Positions 11,121 to 22,357 of a stretch of 64,000 nt of DNA are shown here, piece after piece (positions within the stretch are counted from its first letter, which is position 1; every line of letters starts with the position of its first letter). A model generated the notes under the pieces. That model did no database searches. It was not told the DNA's origin and saw only the letters and a list, made by a program, of their open reading frames with translations. This stretch comes from Pyronema omphalodes (taxonomy: Eukaryota > Ascomycota > Pezizomycetes > Pezizales > Pyronemataceae). The stretch lies in the NCBI GenBank assembly GCA_024516155.1, contig JAJJXM010000019.1, positions 737,180 to 801,179 of the forward strand, written 5' to 3'. The position numbers and the translations under genes are program-made.

Positions 11121-11940
11121 TGAGGAGGATTGATAAAGGGTGATCAAGGTGCGGAATGGACAGGGAAATGTTAGACTTGGAACCGGAAATTGGAATGTTG
11201 ATGACGGATAATAAAGACCAAATTGAATATTAAATTCTCGTTCTCTTATGGGTGTGAAATCATGGAAATGAGATTTAACAGTCTCTGAAAGATGGCTGAA
11301 AACTGGCTAAAGCCTGTGGTTCCGGTGCAGTTAAATATAGCCTTATCCTACAGAACCCCCGGTCTCAGTCTTCATCATGCGCGTATTTTATACACGCTGT
11401 CCAGCTGGGAGAATTACGACATGTACTGCAAGAAAAAACGTTAACGACATTGGCAAAGGTCGTCTCAGTCACCCGGCGCTTACGGAGTGTTTTTCCTTGT
11501 ATACAGCCATGCTACGTTTGTGGATTATTTGTGGATCATGATTCATCACTCGATAGTCTTTAGTGTCGTTCACGAGGTACAAAACAAAGCAAAAACATAA
11601 TTAATGCTGCGGAGTCTTTTAATACATGTCACTAATGCTATATATTACCGTGAGGGGGCATCTTCTGTGATGTGGATTCATCTCTCGTGCTATTTCTGCA
11701 TGGACGGATGCTAATTGTCTGAGTCCCTTGACTTTATCTATTCACACAATTTTAACAGATATCGAGATGGAATTTAGGTGTTTTGCGTTTTTAGGCTGCA
11801 GAATTTCAGAATTTTTTGGTATAAATCGAATTACAATACTTGTCCAACGGTACTACATTATTAGACTGCTCATTCTTCATGCAATCATCCCAGTCTATTG
11901 TGCTATCCCGTCTATCATTCTAGTAATGTACATTCTGTAT
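11121..11940. other. Gene-free stretch downstream of the F-box gene at 11941
   Basis: AT-rich. A plus-strand frame at 11728-12003 runs antisense into the last exon of the F-box gene and looks like a shadow. Nothing else can be supported. Confidence 0.5.
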
Positions 11941-13403
11941 CTAAACGAAACTGATGTTCCGCAGCCGACGCCCGTATTTGACGTTGAATGCCTGAGCGTG
12001 TGACATAAGTCTTCGTACCTCTTCAAAGGCTAGAGATTCGTATTCAGAAGTATCATCGGACACCACTGGCCCAAGGTGTAAAGTCTGTAACAGTGGCAGT
12101 GAGGATGCCACATGAAACAATTTCATCTGCGCATTGATGTTAGTTCCTGAAGTTCTAATCAGAAGCAGGGCGATACTTACTGCACTCTCAGCTGTGACAG
12201 AAACTACAAGTGTTCGCAGAGCAGTGCACTGTTTCAGTGCTTCTGCTATGTCATTTTCATATATCCATAGGCCATCCATTTTATGGAGGATATGCAATTC
12301 TCGCAAGCTTCGTGCATGTTTCCGGATGATAACTTCGGGGTAATTTTCGTATTTGTTGGACAACGACAACTCCTGCAGCCCCGAAAATGACGATAGGTAT
12401 TCAGTGAGTTCTGGAGATGCTTGTCCCTTCGCATGAAGAACTCGTAACTTTATTTGCGCAGCTTGAAATTTAGGCCAGAGTAGCGGGGAGTTTGCAACCG
12501 TATCATCGATCCTCAGCTCACGTAGCTCGCTCAAATGAGGAAGAAGGTTTGCGACAAAATCAGCTCTGATGGGCCATTGGCCACACAGAGACAGAGAGTA
12601 CAACTTTAGCGGGCGGACCTTGCTGAAGAACCGCTGTAAATCTTCAAGATCAAAAGAATTGAAAGAGCACCCTGAAGAGAGCTCAAGTTTCGTAATACCT
12701 TGAGCTTTATCTAGAAATCCAAGAAGAGGATTCTGGATCCCTGCCGCAGATATGTCACGAAGTCCCCAACTTGGGCCAGTCCATTTGAGCTTCTCCGTCA
12801 AGCAGATGTGGGCGCTGCGCAAGTTCGGTAAGACGGCAAGGTACATGACTATCAGATTGATCGAGCGATTTACACCGCTGAGATAGTCACAGTTTATAAA
12901 TCTGTGCTTCCTACATTAGCGCAAGTACGTTCCAATACTTCGTATCGATTTCTGAATATACCTGATACTTTCAACACCCTGAAATGCTGATAGTGCTCTC
13001 TCAGGTAAAACTCCAGGCCTAATCGGCGCCGCAGGCCTGGTCGGACAGAAATCAAGACGCGTCTGGCGTCCAATTATATGGATCTGACGGGTGTACGCTT
13101 GGACAGCCATACGGCTGATTCCGTTTTCAACCTCTAGACACTGAAATTGGCTCCGAACGATTTCTTCGCGCCTGAAGTCGAGGGTGATCGTCTGAAAAGC
13201 ATAAGCTAGAGCATAGTGTCGAGTGGACCAGCATGTTTGGCGTAAGACGGAATGGTCTCTTGGGTCAAGCTATTCATAGAGGAGGAAGATTAGCATGCTT
13301 TTCTAGACCTTCCCGTTGATCTAAACTACAGGAAACCTACGCATTCGACAATCTCCCGTAGTACTTCTGCGGGGAGATCCAATAGTTCAGGTTGCCCGGG
13401 CAT
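11941..13403 (-). CDS. F-box/LRR-like protein A
   Basis: Four minus-strand exons: 13403-13341, 13269-12962, 12901-12181 and 12126-11941 (introns 71, 60 and 54 nt, canonical ends), giving about 425 residues in one frame. Exon 1 and the start of exon 2 make the F-box: LLDLPAEVLREIVEC joined to LDPRDHSVLRQTCWSTRHYA. The rest consists of leucine-rich segments such as LRELRIDD, LQELSLSN, LRELHIL and LQTLHLGP. F-box proteins of this type recruit substrates to SCF ubiquitin ligases, the LRR part being the usual binding face. The paralog at 15857-17522 has the same exon boundaries and phases (exon 1 is 63 nt in both), which confirms the model. The C-terminus is shorter than in the paralog and lacks its acidic tail. 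Target unknown. Confidence 0.82.
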
Positions 13404-14329
13404 TGTTCTGACCGTTAGCAGAAAGATAGAGAAAGAAGAATGCCGAATGCAATCAAGGTTGGCGTTGCAGATGTTTGTGGTCCTTGGGATGTTGATGATA
13501 GCGCAGATCTGCGGCGTTTCTTAAGATGGCTGCGGTGCTTGTGCGGGTAATATATCGTAGTCGGACAAACTGTTGGGGAATTCTCATGCGTCATTTTTCC
13601 TTCAGGATGCCGGTACCGCAGTTCCTTCTATCGGCATTGATGTCATCTGGTATCAAGCTGCGACAACCGTTGCAGTTTTCGCCGGTAATGAGAGTGAGTA
13701 TTGCACCGTGGAACGAATGGTGCGTAAGTCGCGGAAGCGGTATGGAATCCCGGTGAGGAATATTAGTGTATCCGCAAGGCATCTATCGGTAGCCAATTCC
13801 TCGCTACGTGCCAATCGGCAATGTTGGACAATAAATGCCCCCACCCTCAGTGTTGTAGGCGTGACTACCAGTCCACGGCTAGTGCTAGGGTATGTGTACT
13901 TTTTGCTCCGCGAAGAATCGTTTTCCGTTGATACTTTTCATCACGGAAATACATGGCAAACGTCATCATCCATACTACCATGGCAAATTTGTATTTTTGC
14001 TGCAATCAGAATCACCCTACGTCCACCGAAAACCAATATGTAGGCCGTTTCTCAATACACTCACGGGCTCAATCATGGCCCGAGCCCGATTACTTGGACC
14101 AATTACTTTCTGTAATTGGGGGCTCATATGCTGAGAAATCGAACTGCACAGAATGGAAAGTATAATGTCAAAGTTGGGGATCACGAAATACAAATTAAGA
14201 ACCGCAAAGTAGAAATAGCAAATGAATAACAAAAATGCAACTTCCAACATGCAATATACAAACAGATAGCTCAAAAACCTCAAATAGAAGACTTTGAACA
14301 TGAAAGGTAACTACACGGAATCAAATCTC
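13404..14329. other. Upstream of F-box gene A; no gene supported
   Basis: Contains the presumed promoter of F-box gene A and several overlapping open frames on both strands (13526-14301), none with a recognisable domain or splice pattern. One could be a decayed gene, but nothing in the sequence singles it out. Confidence 0.4.
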
Positions 14330-14960
14330 CTAATCCACTGTGGTGTGTTCCGATAACAATTTGTTGTGTGCTAATGAGGATTTCTGCTGCTCTCCCAGAG
14401 GTGAAGGAAGGAGACTTGGTTTTGATTTTTCCTCCATGGGTGTGTCGCGAAGATGCCAGTTGATCATGTTAAACTGTTTAAGTACGTTTATAATATATCC
14501 TGACTGATTGATAAATACCGTGCCATTTCTACGGTCGAGTTGAATATCAAGACCAACATATTCAAAGTCATTTCCAGTTGGGAGAGTGGCACCTCCAGGT
14601 GGAGCAGCATGGAACCGATGATGAAGAGCATTATGCAGGGTTTGGAAATTTTCCATGGTAGAAGCTAGCCTAGAACCATAATATCATCCACATAAACCAG
14701 TACAATGATTCATTTCCTATAAATCAGTTAGGGGCTGCAAATGAAACAGTGAGATTTTGAGTGATAAGACACTCGTAAACATCCTCACACCAGCCACGCG
14801 GATACTGTTTTGATTCATATATGGTCTTTACAAGATGAACAAAAGGTCAGGGTCTTTTCCAAGGACATTCCCAATTTCCTTCAGGTGGCCGTAGCAACCT
14901 CTCGACCCTCGCTGGCCCATACTCAATCTTCGAGATTTGTCCAACGAGATCTTGAGTATG
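14330..14960 (-). pseudogene. Ty1/copia reverse transcriptase relic
   Basis: Read on the minus strand from about 14960 down, frames interrupted by stops and shifts give a copia-type RT: a segment like LVKTIYESKQYPRGWCEDVY (compare the family block LKKSLYGLKQAPRxWYE), then VLVYVDDIMV with the YVDD catalytic motif near 14675-14700, then FEYVGLDIQLDRRNGTV and INQSGYIINVLKQFNM (family block LGIxIxRDxxGxIxLxQxxYIxxVLxxF). No gag, integrase or LTRs are recognisable nearby. It is an inactive fragment between two F-box paralogs and may have contributed to their separation. Confidence 0.75.
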
Positions 14961-15856
14961 TGTGCCACGAGATAGGTGCCCTGAAACTTATTTTAACCAT
15001 GGTTGGTTCGCATCCATTTCAGTTGAGCAACTCAACGGCTCTAGTACGATTTCGTGTATGTCATGAAAAATCACCTACAAGTGGTGATATTGTGTCAGTT
15101 CGGTTCTTCCGCCGTCTTCACTACCATAGCTATTTGTGTGTCAAACCATCTACCTGTGGTACAAGTATCATTTTGATACACTCAACTTCCATTGGGGTTG
15201 TCAAGGAGGATGAAGAACCAGGGAAGAAATAAATGCTCCAAACCTCAATAGATATGGTGGTCTTACTGCATGACTTACTTCTATATAAAATGCAATAATA
15301 TCATTCCCAAGCAACATTTCATTCTGACATTGGAACTTACCAACCCGACCGGCTTGCAAATCATGGTCATATTCGCCGTTAAGAAAGATATCTGCGAAGA
15401 ACCGTATTTCTAAACCTCGGTACGGTCCCAGGACTAGTCAGTACGCTTCCGTCAATCATTATACTCGAGAAATTAGTTTATTCTGTAAATCGTACAACAG
15501 TAACAAACAAAACAAACACAACTGAAATGCATATACTGAAGCACGGTGACTCAAAAAATCTATTTTCGCGATGAACAGATTTTGCTGTTCACCTTTCTTT
15601 CCAACATACTCTTGCTTGCGCGACAATAATTATCGACTTTTCTCGTTCTTACTCGCATATTAAAACTGGGTAGTTAATTTTCAGCTCATACATTGGCAGC
15701 TCCAATATCGTCATAATCCTTTTCTGTACGCATACAATCTTCATTTATACAAGTAAATTATTCACCTCCGAGCCCTTCAAGATACCCATGGTGTTTTGCT
15801 GTTTCTCATATTCGTCTAAAGCTCTCCTTCCTCATCAAAATCATCTGTGATCATTA
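14961..15856. other. Gene-free stretch between copia relic and F-box gene B
   Basis: Possibly more decayed copia sequence up to about 15230, but I cannot align it confidently by eye. From 15400 to 15856 the sequence is AT-rich and holds the presumed 3' UTR of F-box gene B. Confidence 0.4.
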
Positions 15857-17522
15857 TCATTCCCATGTAAAGCCGTAGTCAGAGTAATCATCGACATCAT
15901 CGACATCATCGACATCATCGACGTCATCGACGTCATCGTCCGGCTCGCTGACAGAAGTGCGATCAAGTATCTCCCTCTCAATCAACTTGAGAAGGTGCAG
16001 CCGAGAATCCTTATTGGACAATAACTCCAGGTTATTCAAGACCAAGTTTTGCAGTGTCTTCAACCGGCTGGATGCCCTGAACCAGCGTTCCCCCGATACT
16101 CCGAGGTCTACAGTCTCGATTGACGGCAGCCTGTATGCTAGATCACTTAAATGTATCTGTGTATTTTTGTTAGTTCCTGGTGTATTGGTCACCATCATCG
16201 AGTTTTACTTACCGCACCCTCAATGTGAGGAACAGAAATTCTAAGATGTCGCAGAGCAGTACACTTCCTTAAAGCACCAGACATCTCACCGCGATATGTC
16301 CATTGCTTATTATCATCGTCCAGGATAGACAAAAATCGCAAGGTCGCTGCATGTTTTTGGATGATAGCAGCGATGTATCTGGGGGTCGAGGGTTCGCTGG
16401 TTTCGTCTACGGGCGTCATGGACAATTCCTGCAGTCCTGAAAATGACAATAGGTACCGAAAGAAATCCGGCGATTCCTGACGATCTGCGATGAGATTCTG
16501 CAGAGTGATCTTCGCAGTTTGTAGGGCAGGCCACAGAAGCTTGGCATTTTTCACGTTTGCATGAATCCTTAGCTTACGGAGGTGTGTCAAATGAGGAAGA
16601 AGGTCTTCGACATCAGCAGCATCAAGCTTCCAACCCCTCAGACGAAGACTATGCAGTTTTAGTGGACTCAGGTTGCGGAAGAGCCGTCCCAAGTTTGGGC
16701 AGCGACCGGCAGGTTTATGGCTCCCGGACATAAGCTGAAGGTCGGTTATTCCTGGGGCTGCTGCGAGAACGCCCTGCATAGGGCCTTCCAACTTCCATAA
16801 ACTTGTTATGACAAGACGCTGCAGATGCGGAAGACGTAGAGCCGTTCCAGTAAAACCATTGTGTAAATCGATATAGGCGCTGTGTAGGGACCGAATAGAC
16901 GTAAGGTGTTCGAGGATGGGTGCAATTGCTTGCCATGTCCTGCTTCGAACGTCGCAGTTCTCAATTCTTCAGATCTTCCGTTAGCAAACTTCATTGCGGT
17001 ATTGGAAACAATTATCGTTAATCAACATACTTGACTCTTTCAATTCTTCGAAATGCAGATAGTGCTTTCGGATATGAAAATACAGTTTCCTCGGCAAGCA
17101 ATTTCTCGCCCCGCTCAGCCCGTGTGTGACAACCGTCCTCGGTATTCAAGGGTTCTGGAACGCTGAGGCGGTCCTCCAGCTCCGCTGAAATCACATGGAG
17201 CTCACGGGTGTGCGCTTCGACGGCTGTATGGCTGATTCCACCTTCAATTTCCAGACACTGGAACATGCGCTGAACAATTTCATCTCTGTTGAAATCGATC
17301 TTGACTGTTCTAAAAACATATGGCAGCACGAATTCACGAGTTGTCCAGCATGTTTGGCGCAAGGCAGAGTGGTCCTCCGGATCAAGCTGCTCATGGCATC
17401 ATTTTGTTAGGGTTTGATCGCAGAGCTACTAGCTTGATCCGGGGAAAAGCGTAACTCACGTAGTCGACAATCTGCTGTAACAGTTCTGCGGGAAGCTGTA
17501 GCAGTTCAGCTCGGTTCCACAT
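15857..17522 (-). CDS. F-box/LRR-like protein B
   Basis: Four minus-strand exons: 17522-17460, 17386-17031, 16966-16213 and 16156-15857 (introns 73, 64 and 56 nt), giving about 490 residues. The F-box is LLQLPAELLQQIVDY joined to LDPEDHSALRQTCWTTREFV. The LRR-like body includes LRSLHSAYIDL, LHSLRLRGWKL, LRKLRIHANV, LQELSMTPV and LRHLRISV. Exon boundaries and phases equal those of F-box gene A, about 2.5 kb to the left in the same orientation, so the two arose by duplication. Unlike A, this protein ends in an Asp-rich tail (repeated Val-Asp-Asp) encoded by a 9-bp repeat, then YSDYGFTWE. Likely an SCF substrate receptor; substrate unknown. Confidence 0.82.
15888..15938. repeat. 9-bp coding minisatellite (acidic tail of F-box B)
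   Basis: About five copies of a TCATCGACA / TCATCGACG unit, in frame with the last exon of the F-box gene on the opposite strand, where each unit encodes Val-Asp-Asp. Copies differ only in synonymous A/G changes. Repeat number is expected to vary between isolates. Confidence 0.85.
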
Positions 17523-18636
17523 TGTATATATTGACAGTGAATAAGGTGTGGGAGAATCGGGCATTCAGTAAATGTTGAGGACGCTGTAGGGTGTGGTGCT
17601 GGTTATTGGTGTAGTGTTGTGGAGGAGTGTAGAACTGTGCATGGGCTCCAATCGCGGTCCAGGAGCACCGAAGATCTGCAATCAATGGAAGAAGCGGTGG
17701 AAGTACCAAGCCGATGCTTCTCACGGCTTCAGTTTCCATAACTGTCAGAGATCGTAACAAGGCCCACCCAGTTCTCCATTTAAGTATTTGGCCTGTCATA
17801 CATCCAAAAGATGTACGAATCACTGCGTTTGTCATTGCGATAGGACATGCGTACATCACGAACGCATGAGCCAGGAAAACTCGTCACATGGTACATCACT
17901 CGATACTAGTGACGATCACCTGGTACAATAAAAACATTCCACGGAGGGTCGTGATAATAACGTCTCGGCATAGGGAGGAAGCTAGGAGATTGTTTTAGGT
18001 CGAGGGCTCGCTAGAAATATAGGTCGTTATGGCAAAATAGCGCACATGGGCACAACCTCATCGTAGCGATTCCTTGTTCTAAATATGACTCATTGTAGCT
18101 TGTGATTCTAGTAACAAGATATGAAGCAGTGCAAGAAATATCAGAATCAGCATAGATAAATATATCTTATCTTGATGCATGTACAGAGTCAACCAGAGCT
18201 CTGGGCGGTCCGATCCCCTCTGTGGAACCAAAAGCCTGGACGGGACCGTAGGTAACGCCAGGACTGTGGTTCCGAATAAGCATCCCAATAGCGGTAAGGT
18301 ATAAATTAGACGTAACGTTCATGGCCGCAGCGGCGTAGTAGGTGAGCCCCGCATCCTCCCCTGTCGTCGGCAATTTACACTCCACTGCGGCTATACTTTC
18401 CTACTCCCCAGCAGTTTGAATTTCCATAGAATGATTTCAGAATACAAAGAAAAATAAAGATAAGGGTACCACCCATGTTGCTTTTCGGAATACGGTTCCA
18501 GCATGCACATATATTCTGACTATTTCTTAATCCTATGACTATATAACTTCTCAAACCTACTCCTTAGCACACACTTTACACTTTTCTGTCATCTAAAAAT
18601 ACTTTAAATCTCGCTTCTACCGGTACGATGGATTGG
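17523..18636. other. Upstream of F-box gene B; no gene supported
   Basis: The right end of F-box gene B faces this region, so its promoter should lie in the first few hundred bases. Minus-strand frames at 17506-17859 and 18079-18385 have no recognised domain. A short TTTATTTA tract begins at 18651, as part of the SINE described next. Confidence 0.45.
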
Positions 18637-19015
18637 GATCTGCTGATCAAATTTATTTATTTATTTATTTATTTCAATCATACGTCCGATCGAGGCCTAT
18701 AAGGCCTATGCGGGTAAAGCAACTTGTACAACCATTTTTCCTGTCCTCGAGACCGAAGTCTCCTAATGAGGCGCCCTAATCTCCTACACCCATTAACCCA
18801 ACCATTCCACCAACACTTGTCTATACCTAAGGAGGCATAGATCAGGAAAGCGTGACCACTTATCCTGAGCACCGGGTAAACCTCCCTGAGGACAAACCCC
18901 GGTAACCAAGCAATACCTGTGGGAGCGACACGGGATTCGAACCCGTTGTATTTGCGCAGTTGCAGGGAATTATACCACTACACTACTGGGGCCGCCCCCC
19001 GATCTGCTGATCAAA
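18637..19015 (-). mobile_element. tRNA-derived SINE with flanking target-site duplications
   Basis: On the minus strand, from about 18995 down, there is a tRNA-like head with an A-box-like AGTGTAGTGG (about 18977-18986) and a perfect B box GGTTCGAATCC (18943-18933), then about 240 nt of unrelated body, ending in a (TAAA)n tail at 18652-18674. The whole is bounded by identical 15-bp direct repeats GATCTGCTGATCAAA at 18637-18651 and 19001-19015. Head, body, simple A-rich tail and TSD are the definition of a SINE mobilised by a LINE. The perfect TSD indicates a fairly recent insertion. The tRNA head has no clean cloverleaf anticodon arm, so it is not scored as a functional tRNA. Confidence 0.88.
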
Positions 19016-20130
19016 ATATCATAGACCGTGGTCACTCGATAATACGCGAGTGATACACCATGATCATTGTAACGGTCACCCACGGTCGCTTATGGACGGT
19101 CCAGTCCATGACGCCCCAAAGACTGCCGATCCTAGTATCCCTACCAGATAGAACTGTAAATGGTGGTCCTGTCTCTGCTATATCCAGGGCCTGATCAGAC
19201 GGATCATAGAGAGCTCTGGAGTTGTGGTGTCAATAGATTAATACTTACTCAGAGCATCTATGCTTTCCTCCTTAATGCCTGGTCTTCCTCCTTAATGCCT
19301 CAGCTTCCCATGTTTTCCCATGCTCTAGAAATCCACTACCGTCGGAACTTTAAGTTATATTACTCATCTGTCTTTACAGGACCCCTATGCTCTTCTCCTT
19401 GCTTCCTGAACCATCTTATCAGCATTATTTGGATACTATTTTCTAGTTATCTTGCGGTTTGTCTTTCGTTTTTAGTGCTTCAAGAACTGAGATAAAGTTA
19501 TCATCCAGGGACTCCGACTACATCTTCAACAGTTTCCGGTCTACGAGTTAAACGAAGATCTTAAGTAGCCTCCCCGGTACCTTCACGAGAACGTGAGTCC
19601 ACGAATGAAGACATGCCGATATTGTATCTCCACGCAAAATTAAAATCGACTCCTCTTCATTTCCATTCTCCCGCTTCCACTTCCCAGCAATATCAATCAA
19701 ACCCTCGTAACCTCCCGCCATCTTCCACCATAATTACCATTATCCATCCTTCATCCAATCCCCCCACAGACCTATTTCCACCCAATAACCCTATGGTACA
19801 TGTAATGGTACAAGTTTTATAAAGTCTTTCTGTATATGTTTGCCTAGTGGGATAAAACAGGTTTATCATTTACATATACATTTTTAAACATGTGATATAC
19901 CCGTTTATACCATAACAGAAGAAATACAATCGCGGGGATAACAAAAAGATATAACTTTCCACGAAAAATACAATCCCATGGATAAAACAAAGATATAACA
20001 TTCTATAATGTGAAAAAGAACTTGGTAATCAACATATCACAATACTAGCAAAATCACAAATGATTTCTTGAAATAATGTGGTAGAACTTGTTCATTCAGA
20101 CGAGTACTACTATAGTACATGAAAAAAAAA
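19016..20130. other. Gene-free AT-rich stretch
   Basis: Short frames only (19160-19495, 19613-19822), without domains. AT content rises towards the satellite at 20131. Confidence 0.5.
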
Positions 20131-20462
20131 ACAACAAAAAACAACAAAAACAACAAAAACAACAAAAACAACAAAACAACAAAAACAACAAAAACAACAA
20201 AAACAACAAAAACAACAAAAACAACAAAAACAACAAAAACAACAAAAACAACAAAAACAACAAAAACAACAAAACAACAAAAACAACAAAAACAACAAAA
20301 ACAACAAAAACAACAAAAACAACAAAAACAACAAAAACAACAAAAACAACAAAAACAACAAAAACAACAAAAACAACAAAAACAACAAAAACAACAAAAA
20401 CAACAAAAACAACAAAACAACAAAAACAACAAAAACAACAAAAACAACAAAAACAACAAAAA
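20131..20462. repeat. (CAACAAAAA)n satellite
   Basis: About 330 nt of near-perfect 9-mers, CAACAAAAA, with several one-base-short units (CAACAAAA) that shift the phase. All reading frames are open, giving artificial poly-(Asn/Lys), (Thr/Lys) or (Gln/Lys) frames that I do not treat as genes. The strand lacks G completely and has almost no T. Confidence 0.97.
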
Positions 20463-20502
20463 ATGGAAAGAAAAAGAAATAAAAGAATTAAAAAAAATAG
20501 AG

Positions 20503-20765
20503 CTTTTGTTGTCCCAATGCAAGCAGATCATTATGTCAGACCGCTACTCAATGCAGGCAGACATAATCTGGAGGCCATTAGTGGGCTTCAGAGCTTCAAT
20601 CTGAGGCGTCTGCTGTGATTCCGGAACACTCAATCAGTATGGAAAACTGTTTTGTATTAACAAAATGATATTTATTGCCCCTTCATGAGACAGTTCCTCT
20701 GGACAAACCAGTTTTTGCAGTTTTGAAGAGTTCTCCTGGTTTGCCCAGCCTTGCATTCCCCTGTG
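20503..20765 (+). pseudogene. hAT transposase C-terminal relic
   Basis: From about 20503 the sequence matches 47830-48080, part of the hAT element described there. Both contain CAAATGCAAGCAGATCATT-like DNA encoding the CKQII segment of the hAT dimerisation region, followed by the same 3' flank (GGACAAACCAGTTTT...GCAGTTTT...CCTTGCATTC). The left side is cut off by the CAACAAAAA satellite and the right side by the AAACACC array, so only the last about 260 nt of an element survive. Confidence 0.65.
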
Positions 20766-20769
20766 GTAC

Positions 20770-21090
20770 AAAAAAAAGGTGTTTAATCAAACCACACTTT
20801 AAACCACAAAAGGTGTTTAGTTTAAACACCCACAAAATTCATTTACTAAACACCTTGTTAAACACCTACTAAACACCTTTAAACACCTTTGAACACCTTT
20901 TTAAACACCTACTAAACACCTTTAAACACCTTTTTAAACACCTACTAAACACCTTTAAACACCTTTTTAAACACCTACTAAACACCTCCAAACACCTTTA
21001 AACACCTTTTTAGACACCTTTTTAGACACCTTTTTAAACACCTACTAAACACCTTTAAACACCGAATTAAACACCTTTTTAAACACCTGG
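20770..21090. repeat. AAACACC minisatellite array
   Basis: About 30 copies of AAACACC in direct orientation with short T-rich spacers. A higher-order unit of about 33 nt (TTTTTAAACACC, TACTAAACACC, TTTAAACACC) repeats several times between 20898 and 21060. The left edge also has two inverted copies (AAAGGTGTTTA). The complementary motif dominates the array at 21785-22310, so the two flank about 700 nt of non-repetitive sequence. Confidence 0.9.
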
Positions 21091-21095
21091 CACAA

Positions 21096-21784
21096 TAGTG
21101 CTTTGATCAAGCACCTCAGATATTTTTTAAATGTGTTACATTAATTACTAAACCACTCGCTCATTATGTAACATATCTCTAGCTATTGCCAGGTCTTCTA
21201 TCTATACATACAGGAAACTCCCACCTCCCTCCTCACCCCTCCTACTCCTGCTCCTGCTCTCTGTGTAGTACCATTCGCTTTGTGTCTTTTTTAATTGACC
21301 CTTACATATGCTGGAATCATTGTTCGCTTCAATAAATAGACTTAGGTTTTCTGAGCATCCTGTTTGTCTGGTTAGCATTGTAGATATTTGTGGGGTTAGT
21401 TTGCAGTACTTGACTCAGCGAGTATCTCGAAGTTCATATCCCAATTCCCCCCCTCTCTCTCTCTTTTTTCCCTCCGGTGGCGTATGGTGTATGAACTAGC
21501 AAATTCTGTTGAGGGACAAACATTTGACATGAGGAAAAACTTACAGTCAAACAAGAGGGAAAGATTGAGGTGGAGAAACAAGTAAATGAAATGGATGAAG
21601 AATGAGGAACAACAACGGCAGAACGAACAGAACCTAAGGAAGTGATGCGCACTAAGGCAATATCCACTTTCATCGACAAACATAAGCAGAACACAGCTCT
21701 ACAGTATAAAACTGAATGTTCAGTAGAACACTGCAGGGTGATTTATATGAACCATGGAAAAGCCATCCCTAGGAAGTGGACTGT
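21096..21784. other. Unique segment between the two heptamer arrays
   Basis: No convincing gene. Frames at 21308-21499 (plus) and 21396-21694 (minus) overlap each other and carry no domain. If the two arrays are subterminal repeats of one element, this is its interior. Confidence 0.4.
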
Positions 21785-22310
21785 AGATGTTTATTTAAAC
21801 ATCAGAGTAAAGTTCAAATAAACCCCGAAGAATAAGCGAACAAGAAGGTGTTTAAATAAACACCAAAAAGAATAAGTGAAAAAGAAGGTGTTTATTTAAA
21901 CATCCTTAAACACCCTAGGGTGTTGAAATAAACACTAAAGAATAAGCGAAAAAGAAGGTGTTTATTTAAACCACTTTGGATGGTTTAAATAGACCCCTAA
22001 GAATAAGCGAAAAAGAAGGTGTTTATTTAAACACCCCTAGGGTGTTTAAATAAACCCCACAAAAAATAAAATCAAGGTAGTTGTTTAACTAAACAATGCT
22101 AGGTGGTTTAGCTAAACACCGTAAATCACACTAAACAACTTCGGTGTTTAGGGGTGTTCAACTAAACACTTTCAAACAACGATGGGTGGTTTAGCTAAAC
22201 ACCTTAAATCACACTAAACAACTTTGGTGTTTAGGGTGTTGAACTAAACACTTTCGGTGTTTAGCTAAACCACGAAGGTGTTTGAACTAAACCACTCTCA
22301 CCCGTTTTCT
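21785..22310. repeat. Palindromic GGTGTTT/AAACACC tandem array
   Basis: Two repeat types. From about 21830 to 22060, units of about 60 nt begin AAGAATAAGCGAAAAAGAA and carry the inverted repeat GGTGTTTATTTAAACACC, a spacer like CCTAGG, and GGTGTTTAAATAAACACC. From 22075 to 22300, two units of about 90 nt carry GGTGGTTTAGCTAAACACC and ACTAAACAAC. Each unit can fold as a hairpin. The heptamer is the one in the direct array at 20770-21090. Confidence 0.88.
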
Positions 22311-22315
22311 GGTAC

Positions 22316-22357
22316 CATAGGGTACATATGCTATTATAAACCGAGAAATCCTATACA
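22316..22357 (-). repeat. Left part of a dispersed repeat split by LINE-1
   Basis: ACATATGCTATTATAAACCG and following bases match, as reverse complement, the repeat at 53688-53965. The remainder of this copy lies at 29003-29178 on the far side of the LINE. The 13-bp GAAATCCTATACA at 22345-22357 is the left target-site duplication. Confidence 0.8.

Noticed and set aside
14810..15232. Plus-strand 140-codon ORF
   Set aside because: It overlaps antisense copia RT remnants with family motifs on the minus strand. No domain in the plus frame.
18918..18995. Functional tRNA gene on the minus strand
   Set aside because: A and B boxes are present, but the anticodon arm does not pair well, the acceptor arms do not match cleanly, and the unit has a body, a TAAA tail and TSDs, so it is the head of a SINE.
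20088..20618. Long open frames of Asn/Lys, Gln/Lys or Thr/Lys (plus) and Phe/Leu/Cys/Val (minus) repeats
   Set aside because: They are translations of the CAACAAAAA satellite. All frames are open because the repeat has no stop codons. No start context, splice or conserved flank.
20131..22310. CRISPR-like array in the heptamer repeats
   Set aside because: Repeats are short and variably spaced, the genome is fungal, there are no unique equal-length spacers, and no cas-like gene is present.
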